Positions 1-12,445 of a DNA stretch of 64,000 bases are shown one piece after another. This DNA comes from Limnephilus marmoratus. Its lineage: Eukaryota; Arthropoda; Insecta; Trichoptera; Limnephilidae. A program made the position numbers and the translations under genes. The notes under the pieces were generated by a model, which was not told the origin of the DNA, did not search any database, and saw nothing but the letters and a program-made list of their open reading frames with translations. Position 1 is the first letter of the stretch, and the number at the start of each line of letters is the position of its first letter. Location: contig OU862913.1 in assembly GCA_917880885.1 (NCBI GenBank), positions 41,511,460-41,575,459 of the forward strand, in the 5' to 3' direction.

Positions 1-2668
1 CAAAGAGAGATTTTTTTAAAAGATCATAGTTTTAAAACTTGGGTTTGGTCGTTTTAGCACTTGGGGTCAGACGTTTGAACACTTGGGGTCGGTCAAAACT
101 TTGGCTTCATGGCTTCGAACCGTCTGAAATTTTGGATTCTTACTGAGAATTATGGTCTGTACACGAATCAATAAAAAAATCTACAAAGAGAATTTTTTTA
201 AAAAGATCATCGTTTTGAAACTTGGGTTCGGTCGTTTTAGCACTTAGGGTCGGACGTTTGAACACTTGGTCTGTCAAAACTTTGGCTTTATGGCTTTGAA
301 CCGTCTGGCTTTTTGGCTCCGAACCGTCTGAAATTTTGGATTTTTACTAAGAATCATGGTCTGTACACGAATCAATCAAAATATCTACAAATAAATTTTT
401 GTTATTTTTATTTTTCGTTTTAACACTTGGGTTTCGTCATTTTAGCACTTGGGGTCGGACGTTTGAACACTTGGGGTCGGTCAAAACTTTGGCTTCATGT
501 CTTCGAACCGTCTGAAATTTTGGATTCTTACTGAGAATTATGGTCTGTACACGAATCAATAAAAAAATCTACAAAGAGAATTTTTTTAAAAAAGATCATC
601 GATTTGAAACTTGGGTTCGGTCGTTTTAGCACTTGGGGTCGGACGTTTGAACACATAAGTTTGGTCAAAACTTTGGCTTTTTGGCTCCGAACCGTCTGAA
701 ATTTTGAATTTTTACTAAGAATCATGGTCTGTACACGAATCAATCAAGAAATCTGCCAAAAGAAGAATTTTTGCAAAAAAACATGTTTTTTTCGGGCGCT
801 TTGTATCAACAATTGTTGTCGTTCATATAACTTCCGCCATATATGGTGCTATAGCACCGAACCGACTGAAATTTTGGATTCTTACTATGAATCATGGTCT
901 GAACACGAATCAATCAAAAAATCTACAAAGAAATTTTTATTTTTTTTATTTTTCGTTTTATTTTGGGTTTCGTCATTTTAGCACTTGGAGTTGGACGTTT
1001 GAACACTTGGGGTCGGTCAAAACTTAGGCTTTATAGCTTTAAACCGTCTGAAATTTTGGGTTCTTACTGAGAATTATGGTCTGTACACGAATCAATAAAA
1101 AAATCTACAAAGAGAATTTTTTTTAAAAAGATCATCGATTTGAAACATGGGTTCGGTCGTTTTAGCACTTGGGGTCGGATGTTTGAACACATAAGTTTGA
1201 TCAAAACTTTGGCTTTTTGGCTCCGAACCGTCTGAAATTTTGAATTTTTACTAAGAATCATGGTCTGTACACGAATCAATCAAGAAATCTGCCAAAAGAA
1301 GAATTTTTGCAAAAAAACATGTTTTTTTCGGGCGCTTTGTATCAACAATTGTTGTCGTTCATATAACTTCCGCCATATATGGTGCTATAGCACCGAACCG
1401 ACTGAAATTTTGGATTCTTACTATGAATCATGGTCTGAACACGAATCAATCAAAAAATCTACAAAGAAATTTTTATTTTTTTTATTTTTCGTTTTATTTT
1501 GGGTTTCGTCATTTTAGCACTTGGAGTTGGACGTTTGAACACTTGGGGTCGGTCAAAACTTAGGCTTTATAGCTTTAAACCGTCTGAAATTTCGGGTTCT
1601 TACTGAGAATTATGGTCTGTACACGAATCAATAAAAAAATCTACAAAGAGAATTTTTTTTAAAAAGATCATCGATTTGAAACTTGGGTTCGGTCGTTTTA
1701 GCACTTGGGGTCGGATGTTTGAACACATAAGTTTGATCAAAACTTTGGCTTTTTGGCTCCGAACCGTCTGAAATTTTGAATTTTTACTAAGAATCATGGT
1801 CTGTACACGAATCAATCAAGAAATCTGCCAAAAGAAGAATTTTTGCAAAAAAACATGTTTTTTTCGGGCGCTTTGTATCAACAATTGTTGTCGTTCATAA
1901 CTTCCGCCATATATGGTGCTATAGCACCGAACCGACTGAAATTTTGGATTCTTACTATAAATCATGGTCTGAACACGAATCAATCAAAAAATCTACAAAG
2001 AAATTTTTATTATTTTTATTTTTCGTTTTATTTTGGGTTTCGTCATTTTAGCACTTGGAGTTGGACGTTTGAACACTTGGGGTCGGTCAAAACTTAGGCT
2101 TTATGGCTTTGAACCGTCTGAAATTTTGGATTCTTACTGAGAATTATGGTCTGTACACGAATCAATAAAAAAATCTACAAAGAGAATTTGTTTTTCAAAG
2201 ATCATCGTTTTGAAACTTGGGTTCGGTCGTTTTAGCACTTGGTGTCGGACGTTTGAAGACATAAGTTTGCTCAAAACTTTGGCTTTTTGGCTCCGAACCA
2301 TCTGAAATTTTGGATTTTTACCAAGAATCATGGTCTGTACACGAATCAATCATGAAATCTGCCAGAAGAAGAATTTTTGCAGAAAAACATGTTTTTTTCG
2401 GGCGCTTTGTATCAACAATTGTTGTCGTTCATAACTTCCGCCATATAGCACCGAACCGACTGAAATTTTGGATTCTTACTATGAATCATGGTCTGAACAC
2501 GAATCAATCAAAAAATCTACAAAGAAATTTTTATTATTTTTATTTTTCGTTTTAACACTTGGGTTTCGTCATTTTAGCACTTGGGGTTGGACGTTTGAAC
2601 ACTTGGGGTCGGTCAAAACTTAGGCTTTATGGCTTTGAACCGTCTGAAATTTTGGATTCTTACTGAGA
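1..2668. repeat. Large duplication A, copy 1
   Basis: This segment matches 4378-7045 at a constant offset of 4,377 bp. By eye the copies differ at a base near 29 (A here, C in the partner) and then run together until about 2668, where TTATGG here faces TCATGG in copy 2. The left end is cut by the window edge. Confidence 0.85.
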
Positions 2669-2671
2669 ATT
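540..2671. repeat. Higher-order repeat, ~536-bp units
   Basis: The same monomer variant (ATGGTCTGTACACGAATCAA followed by TAAAAAAATC) recurs at 540, 1076, 1612, 2146 and 2672. The spacings are 536, 536, 534 and 526 bp. Each unit holds three monomer variants of about 184, 170 and 182 bp in fixed order, so this is a trimeric higher-order repeat. Units are far more alike than the monomers within a unit. Confidence 0.85.
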
Positions 2672-4377
2672 ATGGTCTGTACACGAATCAATAAAAAAAT
2701 CTACAAAGAGAATTTGTTTTTCAAAGATCATCGTTTTGAAACTTGGGTTCGGTCGTTTTAGCACTTAGGGTCGGACGTTTGAACACTTGGTCTGTCAAAA
2801 CTTTGGCTTTATGGCTTTGAACCGTCTGAAATTTTGGATTCTTACTGAGAATCATGGTCTTTACACGAATCAATAAAAAAATCTACAAAGAGAATGTGTT
2901 TTTCAAAGATCATCGTTTTAAAACATGGGTTCGGTCGTTTTAGCACTTGGGGTCGGACGTTTGAAGACATAAGTTTGGTCAAAACTTTGGCTTTTTGGCT
3001 CCGAACCGTCTGAAATTTTGGATTTTTACTAAGAATCGTGGTCTGTACACGAATCAATCAAAATATCTACAAAGAAATTTTGTTATTTTTATTTTTCGTT
3101 TTAACACTTGGGTTTCGTCATTTAAGCACTTGGGGTCGGACGTTTGAACACTTGGGGTCGGTCAAAACTTTGGCTTCATGTCTTCGAACCGTCTGAAATT
3201 TTGGATTCTTACTGAGAATTATGGTCTGTACACGAATCAATAAAAAAATCTACAAAGAGAATTTTTTTTAAAAAGATCATCGATTTGAAACTTGGGTTCG
3301 GTCGTTTTAGCACTTGGGGTCGGACGTTTGAACACATAAGTTTGGTCAAAACTTTGGCTTTTTGGCTCCGAACCGTCTGAAATTTTGAATTTTTACTAAG
3401 AATCATGGTCTGTACACGAATCAATCAAGAAATCTGCCAAAAGAAGAATTTTTGAAAAAAAACATGTTTTTTTCGGGCGCTTTGTATCAACAATTGTTGT
3501 CGTTCATATAACTTCCGCCATATATGGTGCTATAGCACCGAACCGACTGAAATTTTGGATTCTTACTATGAATCATGGTCTGAACACGAATCAATCAAAA
3601 AATCTACAAAGAAATTTTTATTATTTTTATTTTTCGTTTTAACACTTGGGTTTCGTCATTTTAGCACTTGGAGTTGGACGTTTGAACACTTGGGGTCGGT
3701 CAAAACTTAGGCTTTATGGCTTTGAACCGTCTGAAATTTTGGATTCTTACTGAGAATTATGGTCTGTACACGAATCAATAAAAAAATCTACAATGAGAAT
3801 TTGTTTTTCAAAGATCATCGTTTTGAAACTTGGGTTCGGTCGTTTTAGCACTTGGGGTCGGACGTTTGAACACATAAGTTTGGTCAAAACTTTGGCTTTT
3901 TGGCTCCGAACCGTCTGAAATTTTGGATTTTTACTAAGAATCATGGTCTGTACACGAATCAATCAAGAAATCTGCCAAAAGAAGAATTTTTGCAAAAAAA
4001 CATGTTTTTTCGGGCGCTTTGTAACAACAATTGTTGTCGGTCATCACTTCCGCCCTATAGCACCGAACCGTCTGAAATTTTGGATTCTTACTAAGAATCA
4101 TGGTCTGTACAAGAATCAATCAAACAGTCCACAAGTATATTTTTTTTAAAAATTCGTTTTAACTTTGGCCCTATGGCTTCGAGGATCAAGGTCTGTATAC
4201 GAATCAATCAAAAATTCTGCCAGAAGAAGAATTTTTCCAAAAAATCATCGTTTAACGGGTGCTTTGTAACAACAATTGCGGAAGGTCATAACTATGGCCA
4301 TATGGCTTCAAAGCGTCTGAAATTTTGAATTCTTACTGAGAATCATGGTCTGTACACGAATCAATACAAAAAATCTA

Positions 4378-7045
4378 CAAAGAGAGATTTTTTTAAAAGA
4401 TCATCGTTTTAAAACTTGGGTTTGGTCGTTTTAGCACTTGGGGTCAGACGTTTGAACACTTGGGGTCGGTCAAAACTTTGGCTTCATGGCTTCGAACCGT
4501 CTGAAATTTTGGATTCTTACTGAGAATTATGGTCTGTACACGAATCAATAAAAAAATCTACAAAGAGAATTTTTTTAAAAAGATCATCGTTTTGAAACTT
4601 GGGTTCGGTCGTTTTAGCACTTAGGGTCGGACGTTTGAACACTTGGTCTGTCAAAACTTTGGCTTTATGGCTTTGAACCGTCTGGCTTTTTGGCTCCGAA
4701 CCGTCTGAAATTTTGGATTTTTACTAAGAATCATGGTCTGTACACGAATCAATCAAAATATCTACAAATAAATTTTTGTTATTTTTATTTTTCGTTTTAA
4801 CACTTGGGTTTCGTCATTTTAGCACTTGGGGTCGGACGTTTGAACACTTGGGGTCGGTCAAAACTTTGGCTTCATGTCTTCGAACCGTCTGAAATTTTGG
4901 ATTCTTACTGAGAATTATGGTCTGTACACGAATCAATAAAAAAATCTACAAAGAGAATTTTTTTAAAAAAGATCATCGATTTGAAACTTGGGTTCGGTCG
5001 TTTTAGCACTTGGGGTCGGACGTTTGAACACATAAGTTTGGTCAAAACTTTGGCTTTTTGGCTCCGAACCGTCTGAAATTTTGAATTTTTACTAAGAATC
5101 ATGGTCTGTACACGAATCAATCAAGAAATCTGCCAAAAGAAGAATTTTTGCAAAAAAACATGTTTTTTTCGGGCGCTTTGTATCAACAATTGTTGTCGTT
5201 CATATAACTTCCGCCATATATGGTGCTATAGCACCGAACCGACTGAAATTTTGGATTCTTACTATGAATCATGGTCTGAACACGAATCAATCAAAAAATC
5301 TACAAAGAAATTTTTATTTTTTTTATTTTTCGTTTTATTTTGGGTTTCGTCATTTTAGCACTTGGAGTTGGACGTTTGAACACTTGGGGTCGGTCAAAAC
5401 TTAGGCTTTATAGCTTTAAACCGTCTGAAATTTTGGGTTCTTACTGAGAATTATGGTCTGTACACGAATCAATAAAAAAATCTACAAAGAGAATTTTTTT
5501 TAAAAAGATCATCGATTTGAAACATGGGTTCGGTCGTTTTAGCACTTGGGGTCGGATGTTTGAACACATAAGTTTGATCAAAACTTTGGCTTTTTGGCTC
5601 CGAACCGTCTGAAATTTTGAATTTTTACTAAGAATCATGGTCTGTACACGAATCAATCAAGAAATCTGCCAAAAGAAGAATTTTTGCAAAAAAACATGTT
5701 TTTTTCGGGCGCTTTGTATCAACAATTGTTGTCGTTCATATAACTTCCGCCATATATGGTGCTATAGCACCGAACCGACTGAAATTTTGGATTCTTACTA
5801 TGAATCATGGTCTGAACACGAATCAATCAAAAAATCTACAAAGAAATTTTTATTTTTTTTATTTTTCGTTTTATTTTGGGTTTCGTCATTTTAGCACTTG
5901 GAGTTGGACGTTTGAACACTTGGGGTCGGTCAAAACTTAGGCTTTATAGCTTTAAACCGTCTGAAATTTCGGGTTCTTACTGAGAATTATGGTCTGTACA
6001 CGAATCAATAAAAAAATCTACAAAGAGAATTTTTTTTAAAAAGATCATCGATTTGAAACTTGGGTTCGGTCGTTTTAGCACTTGGGGTCGGATGTTTGAA
6101 CACATAAGTTTGATCAAAACTTTGGCTTTTTGGCTCCGAACCGTCTGAAATTTTGAATTTTTACTAAGAATCATGGTCTGTACACGAATCAATCAAGAAA
6201 TCTGCCAAAAGAAGAATTTTTGCAAAAAAACATGTTTTTTTCGGGCGCTTTGTATCAACAATTGTTGTCGTTCATAACTTCCGCCATATATGGTGCTATA
6301 GCACCGAACCGACTGAAATTTTGGATTCTTACTATAAATCATGGTCTGAACACGAATCAATCAAAAAATCTACAAAGAAATTTTTATTATTTTTATTTTT
6401 CGTTTTATTTTGGGTTTCGTCATTTTAGCACTTGGAGTTGGACGTTTGAACACTTGGGGTCGGTCAAAACTTAGGCTTTATGGCTTTGAACCGTCTGAAA
6501 TTTTGGATTCTTACTGAGAATTATGGTCTGTACACGAATCAATAAAAAAATCTACAAAGAGAATTTGTTTTTCAAAGATCATCGTTTTGAAACTTGGGTT
6601 CGGTCGTTTTAGCACTTGGTGTCGGACGTTTGAAGACATAAGTTTGCTCAAAACTTTGGCTTTTTGGCTCCGAACCATCTGAAATTTTGGATTTTTACCA
6701 AGAATCATGGTCTGTACACGAATCAATCATGAAATCTGCCAGAAGAAGAATTTTTGCAGAAAAACATGTTTTTTTCGGGCGCTTTGTATCAACAATTGTT
6801 GTCGTTCATAACTTCCGCCATATAGCACCGAACCGACTGAAATTTTGGATTCTTACTATGAATCATGGTCTGAACACGAATCAATCAAAAAATCTACAAA
6901 GAAATTTTTATTATTTTTATTTTTCGTTTTAACACTTGGGTTTCGTCATTTTAGCACTTGGGGTTGGACGTTTGAACACTTGGGGTCGGTCAAAACTTAG
7001 GCTTTATGGCTTTGAACCGTCTGAAATTTTGGATTCTTACTGAGA
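4378..7045. repeat. Large duplication A, copy 2
   Basis: Second copy of 1-2668, same orientation, offset 4,377 bp. The near identity over 2.7 kb, inside monomers that otherwise differ by many substitutions, indicates a recent segmental or unequal-exchange event within the array. Confidence 0.85.
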
Positions 7046-7138
7046 ATCATGGTCTGTACACAAATCAATAAAAAAAATCTACAAAGAGAATTTGTTTTTC
7101 AAAGATCATCGTTTTAAAACTTGGGTTCGGTCGTTTTA

Positions 7139-8619
7139 GCACTTTTGGTCGGACGTTTGAACACTTGGGGTCGGTCAAAACTTTGGCTTCATGACTTCGA
7201 ACCGTCTGAAATTTTGGATTCTTACTCAGAATTATGGTCTGTACACGAATCAATAAAAATATCTTCAAAGAGAATTTTTTTTAAAAAGATCATCGTTTTA
7301 AAACTTGGGTTCGATCGTTTTAGCACTTGGGGTCGGACGTTTGAACACATGAGTTTGGTCAAAATTTTGGCTTTTTGGCTCCGAACCGTCTGAAATATTG
7401 GATTTTTACTAAGAATCATGGTCTGTACACGAATCAATCAAAAATCTATCAAAAGAAGTATTTTTGCAAAAAAAAACATATTTATTTCGGGCGCTTTGTA
7501 ACAACAATTGTTGTCGGTCATAACTTCCGCCCTATAGCACCGAACCGACTGAAATTTTGGATTCTTACTGTGAATCATGGTCTGAACACGAATCAATCAA
7601 AAAATCTACAAAGAAATTTTTATTATTTTTGTTTTTCGTTTTAACACTTGGGTTTCGTCATTTTAGCACTAGGGGTCGGACGTTTGAACACTTGGGGTCG
7701 GTCAAAACTTAGGCTTTATGACTTTGAACCGTCTGAAATTTTGGATTCTTACTAAGAATCATGGTCTGTACAAGAATCAATCAAAAAGTCCACAAGGATA
7801 TTTTTTTTTTAAATTCGTTTTAACTTTGGCCCTATGGCTTCGAGGATCAAGGTCTGTACACGAATCAATCAAAAATTCTGCCAGAAGAAGAATTTTTCCA
7901 AAAAATCATCGTTTAACGGGTGCTTTGTAACAACAATTGCGGAAGGTCATAACTATGGCCATATGGCTTCAAAGCGTCTGAAATTTTGGATTCTTACTGA
8001 GAATCATGGTCTGTACACGAATCAATAAAAAATCTACAAAGAGAATGTGTTTTTCAAAGATCATCGTTTTAAAACATGGGTTCGGTCGTTTAAGCACTTG
8101 GGGTCGGACGTTTGAACACTTGGGGTCGGTCAAAACTTTGGCTTCATGGCTTCGAACTGTCTGAAATTTTGGATTCTTACTCAGAATTATGGTCTGTACA
8201 CGAATCAATAAAAATATCTACAAAGAGAATTTTTTTTAAAAAGATCATCGTTTTAAAACTTGGGTTCGGTCATTTTAGCACTTGGGGTCGGACGTTTGAA
8301 CACTTGGGCATGGTGAAAACTTTGGCTTTTTGGCTCCGAACCGTCTGAAATTTTGGATTTTTACTAAGAATCATGGTCTGTACACGAATCAATCAAAAAA
8401 TCTGCCATAAGAAGAATTTTTGCAAAAAAAACATATTTTTTTCGTGCGCTTTGTAACAACAATTGTTGTCGGTCATAACTTCCGCCCTATAGCACTTACC
8501 CGTCTGAAATTTTGGATTCTTACTTTGAATCATGGTCTGGACACGAATCAATCAAAAAATCTACAGATAATATTTTTTATTAAAAATCATCGTTTTAACA
8601 CTTGGGTTCGGTCGTTTAA
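7139..8619. repeat. Large duplication B, copy 1
   Basis: About 1,481 bp directly followed by its duplicate. The junction is marked by an unusual CACTTTTGGTCGG variant at 7140 and again at 8621; most monomers read CACTTGGGGTCGG. The unit spans about eight monomers. Confidence 0.85.
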
Positions 8620-10081
8620 GCACTTTTGGTCGGACGTTTGAACACTTGGGGTCGGTCAAAACTTTGGCTTCATGACTTCGAACCGTCTGAAATTTTGGAT
8701 TCTTACTCAGAATTATGGTCTGTACACGAATCAATAAAAATATCTTCAAAGAGAATTTTTTTTAAAAAGATCATCGTTTTAAAACTTGGGTTCGATCGTT
8801 TTAGCACTTGGGGTCGGACGTTTGAACACATGAGTTTGGTCAAAATTTTGGCCTTTTGGCTCCGAACCGTCTGAAATATTGGATTTTTACTAAGAATCAT
8901 GGTCTGTACACGAATCAATCAAAAATCTATCAAAAGAAGTATTTTTGCAAAAAAAAACATATTTTTTTCGGGCGCTTTGTAACAACAATTGTTGTCGGTC
9001 ATAACTTCCGCCCTATAGCACCGAACCGACTGAAATTTTGGATTCTTACTGTGAATCATGGTCTGAACACGAATCAATCAAAAAATATACAAAGAAATTT
9101 TTATTATTTTTGTTTTTCGTGTTAACACTTGGGTTTCGTCATTTTAGCACTAGGGGTCGGACGTTTGAACACTTGGGGTCGGTCAAAACTTAGGCTTTAT
9201 GACTTTGAACCGTCTGAAATTTTGGATTCTTACTAAGAATCATGGTCTGTACAAGAATCAATCAAAAAGTCCACAAGGATATTTTTTTTTTAAATTCGTT
9301 TTAACTTTGGCCCTATGGCTTCGAGGATCAAGGTCTGTACACGAATCAATCAAAAATTCTGCCAGAAGAAGAATTTTTCCAAAAAATCATCGTTTAACGG
9401 GTGCTTTGTAACAACAATTGCGGAAGGTCATAACTATGGCCATATGGCTTCAAAGCGTCTGAAATTTTGGATTCTTACTGAGAATCATGGTCTGTACACG
9501 AATCAATAAAAAATCTACAAAGAGAATGTGTTTTTCAAAGATCATCGTTTTAAAACATGGGTTCGGTCGTTTAAGCACTTGGGGTCGGACGTTTGAACAC
9601 TTGGGGTCGGTCAAAACTTTGGCTTCATGGCTTCGAACTGTCTGAAATTTTGGATTCTTACTCAGAATTATGGTCTGTACACGAATCAATAAAAATATCT
9701 ACAAAGAGAATTTTTTTTAAAAAGATCATCGTTTTAAAACTTGGGTTCGGTCATTTTAGCACTTGGGGTCGGACGTTTGAACACTTGGGCATGGTGAAAA
9801 CTTTGGCCTTTTGGCTCCGAACCGTCTGAAATTTTGGATTTTTACTAAGAATCATGGTCTGTACACGAATCAATCAAAAAATCTGCCATAAGAAGAATTT
9901 TTGCAAAAAAAACATATTTTTTTTCGTGCGCTTTGTAACAACAATTGTTGTCGGTCATAACTTCCGCCCTATAGCACTTACCCGTCTGAAATTTTGGATT
10001 CTTACTTTTAATCATGGTCTGGACACGAATCAATCAAAAAATCTACAGTTAATATTTTTTATTAAAAATCATCGTTTTAAC
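8620..10081. repeat. Large duplication B, copy 2
   Basis: Direct tandem copy of 7139-8619 at offset 1,481 bp with only scattered differences. It is interrupted at 10081 by the hAT-like element, so the array continues after 12437. Confidence 0.83.
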
Positions 10082-11177
10082 CAGTGGCGGCTGATGCTCA
10101 CAAATATCGGTAGTGCGCTAAAAATCTTGTACATATACCTACCCTAATTAAAATGAATTTAATTATGAAAAAAATCTTACCTATTTGCAGGTTAGGTCGA
10201 TTCTCCGTTGTCTCTTTCGTTTTTAACTTGCATTCTTGTTTACTATTTAAAATGGGCCGTGGTGGGCCACTATTTTTAATTTCTAATCGTTTTTCTAAGT
10301 TCGGCGCATTGTTTTTTATAAAATGAACATTAATAATGGAACTCATTTTTTACCCTTCCCGACTCATCTAAAAAACTAATAACAATGACGTATTAACCTG
10401 CGACCTGTCACAACGGGTCTCATTGTTTATGTTGGTTGGTATGCTGTAGAGATAAGAAATGGTCGATGCTGAGCGGAACATTGACTAAAAAAGAGTAGAT
10501 CTTAATTTAAACACACAATATCAATAATAAAATGACACGACCGCGTCCCCAATTAAGATGCTACTGAAGAAACGGTCCTTTTGACATGGTGGAAATTCTC
10601 GGATCGGCGATCACGGGTTATTTAAATTTGCAAAGGATTATACCAGATATACCTACCCACGATTATAGCTCATGGAGAATTGTGTAAGGATTCTCCTCGA
10701 TTCTGTGATCGCTTTGGCAAACGCACTCCCGGCCTGAATATAGGAACAAAACGTTCTGCTTCTGTTATCTCAGTATCTGTTACGCGAGCGGGTATACATA
10801 GACACCTATATTATGTATGCATTATAACCAAAGTGTGTATTATGATTTGTGATGAGGCGTGTCGGAAATATAGTATGTTTTTCGGTGCTCGGGAATTTTT
10901 AGATTGGCAGAAATTTTGGGAGTGCGTTGCACCGCCGCACCTTATCCCCCCATTACACGTATCAGTATTCGCACCAGTATTTGAATACTGATGCGAATAC
11001 TGATGCGTGTAATGGCTAATACTGACGCATCGACAAAATTACTGACGCGCATCTAGATATTTGGATCGGTTCTCATCAGTATTGGGGCGTGGCCGAAAAG
11101 TGGTGGGGATACTGATGCTGTACTGATGCGTGTAAGGGCTCGCCGCATCAGTACGTCAGTATTTCTTGTGCGCCACG

Positions 11178-11318
11178 ATGGACGGTGCTGCCTTATCGCC
11201 TGTAGCTATGTCGGACAGCGATGTCGCATTTCCAGCTCCGCTGCGAAACGTCCTAGCTACATTCATCGAGGCTTATAAGATGCGTGATATACTATGGAAT
11301 AAGCGTCACAAGGACTAG
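11178..11318 (+). pseudogene. MADF-domain N-terminal remnant (Harbinger-associated)
   Basis: The frame gives 46 residues from ATG to an in-frame TAG. Residues 29-46 read FIEAYKMRDILWNKRHKD, the opening helix of a MADF (Myb/SANT-like) domain. In that family the next residues are normally Y-K-N; here the tyrosine position is the TAG stop and the following codons read K-N, so the frame looks broken by a single substitution. The rest of the domain is missing, replaced by retrotransposon sequence from about 11345. PIF/Harbinger elements often encode such a DNA-binding partner beside the transposase. It is probably non-functional. Confidence 0.6.
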
Positions 11319-11344
11319 AAAAATACTGGAAAGAGGAATAGGAC

Positions 11345-12025
11345 CATTTTTTATTTTTTTTATTACATAAGCTCCACACAGGAGGCCCTGAGAAAAATAA
11401 TTTCCCTCAGGGCCTATGTCATCTTTGGGGATGCTGTATGGAGGTTTTTTTTATGAAAGGAAGGAGAGGGGAGTTCTTGGAAGGAAAAGGGTTTAAGGGG
11501 TGGGTAGGAATCTGGAGTTCAGTGTGTCTTGGTCATCCGCCTCCAAGGTCTAGACAAACCTCACCCCATGAACCCGGGCACCCCTGCTAAATCACCAAAC
11601 GTAGCCAACCACTTTTGGTGATCTATGGCAGAGGTGTTGGTTATCCAATAAAGGTTCCCGGGGCGGCGGTACCCATTCCCGCCTCCCAAATTGTATTGGA
11701 GGAATTGAAGGGAATAATGGTCAGCATAAATGAAGGAAGATGTACGAAAAAAAATAAATACGTTGCGATGCAATTATAGGTCAACTCAAAGAAATCATAT
11801 CTTCCAAAAGATCCGGAGCCGGACTCGACGAAGTGTATATCCCAAAATCGTAGAATTACAGCTATTTTTTCTCTTGGCGTGATCAGAGTCAGAATAATAG
11901 AAGAGAATGTATGAGACGTTGTATGAATGTAAACGAGGCAAGGAATGTGTGCCAAGACCGGGATGTTTGGCGGTCCGTCCTCTCTGCCTACCCCTGCGGG
12001 CAAACGGCGTGATGGTTAGTTAGTT
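11345..12025 (-). mobile_element. CR1-like non-LTR 3' end, minus orientation
   Basis: Read on the minus strand, this ends with a diagnostic tail: CAGCATCCCCAAAGATGACA, then a CCTCAGGGCCTCCTGTGTGGAG-like hairpin sequence, then an A-rich end. The same tail follows a recognisable reverse-transcriptase C-terminus at 22740-22862 and recurs near 24116, 27960 and 51033. The upstream part (GGCGGTCCG, CCTACCCCTGCGG) also recurs near 21219. It is a 5'-truncated insertion inside the Harbinger-like element. Confidence 0.6.
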
Positions 12026-12445
12026 AGTTAGTTAGCGTGATCGAGGGTCTCATGGCTGTATTTTGTTTCAAAATATATGTAGTAACCATATCTAGCAAAT
12101 TATCATTGTTCATCCTAAAATAATTTTTATAGTCGTGTGGATCAGTCAGCAAAATTTCATCCATTAAATTCAAGTGTGAGATTTCTTTTTTGAGAAGTCA
12201 GTCCTTCACTCGTTTCTTTGTACCGAACGCCAAAATTATAGCGACACAGGCTTTTCTTTTCGGATTCATCACTTTAAAAGCGTCTGTTCCGCAAGGTTTC
12301 GCAACGATACTGACGTCAGTATACTGACACGTGTAATGGCTCACAAATACTGACGGTTGTCGTCAGTAATTCGCATCAGTAAATACTGATGCGAATACTG
12401 ATACGTGTAATGGCCGGATTAGGGCTGGCCGCCACTGGTTTTAAC

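Larger units (their letters stand above)
1..10081. repeat. Satellite-like tandem array, left block
   Basis: Degenerate head-to-tail monomers of about 170-205 bp fill this stretch. Each carries recognisable blocks: GAACCGTCTGAAATTTTGG, then ATGGTCTGTACACGAATCA, then an A/T-rich variable part, then TTTAGCACTTGG and GGACGTTTGAAC. Three variants alternate. One has an AAAGATCATCG block, one has ACAACAATTGTTGTCG followed by ACTTCCGCC, and one has a TTATTTTTATTTTTCG block. Short open frames of 60-90 codons occur in both strands of most monomers, but they simply follow the repeat. No gene is supported inside the block. Confidence 0.95.
10945..12418. mobile_element. PIF/Harbinger-like element nested in the hAT
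   Basis: Long imperfect inverted repeats occupy both ends. The left starts TCCCCCCATTACACGTATCA and the reverse complement of the right starts TCCGGCCATTACACGTATCA; both continue with CAGTATTCGCA. Extra copies of the CAGTATTCGCATCAGTATT-like motif sit just inside. The flanks show a TTA duplication (10942-10944 and 12419-12421), the 3-bp target expected of PIF/Harbinger. The interior keeps a MADF-type coding remnant, which agrees with that family, but no transposase. Confidence 0.75.
10082..12437. mobile_element. hAT-like element inserted in the satellite
   Basis: The element begins CAGTGGCGGC and ends GCCGCCACTG, a short perfect terminal inverted repeat. It is flanked by an exact 8-bp duplication GTTTTAAC (10074-10081 and 12438-12445). 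GTTTTAAC is part of the normal monomer, so the empty site can be read from neighbouring repeats. The 8-bp duplication and the 5'-CAG terminus are hAT hallmarks. No hAT transposase was recognised inside, so the element is non-autonomous. Its right part is occupied by a second, Harbinger-like element. Confidence 0.88.

Noticed and set aside
540..2671. CRISPR-like array
   Set aside because: Units are about 180 bp with no unique spacers, and the genome is clearly eukaryotic.
528..9829. A 71-residue minus-strand frame (MIRVQTMILSKN...) repeated many times and plus-strand frames of 80-90 codons in the satellite
   Set aside because: The frames follow the repeat unit, exist on both strands, and differ between copies by amino-acid changes (T/I, V/I, S/C, F/L) with no sign of protein-level constraint.
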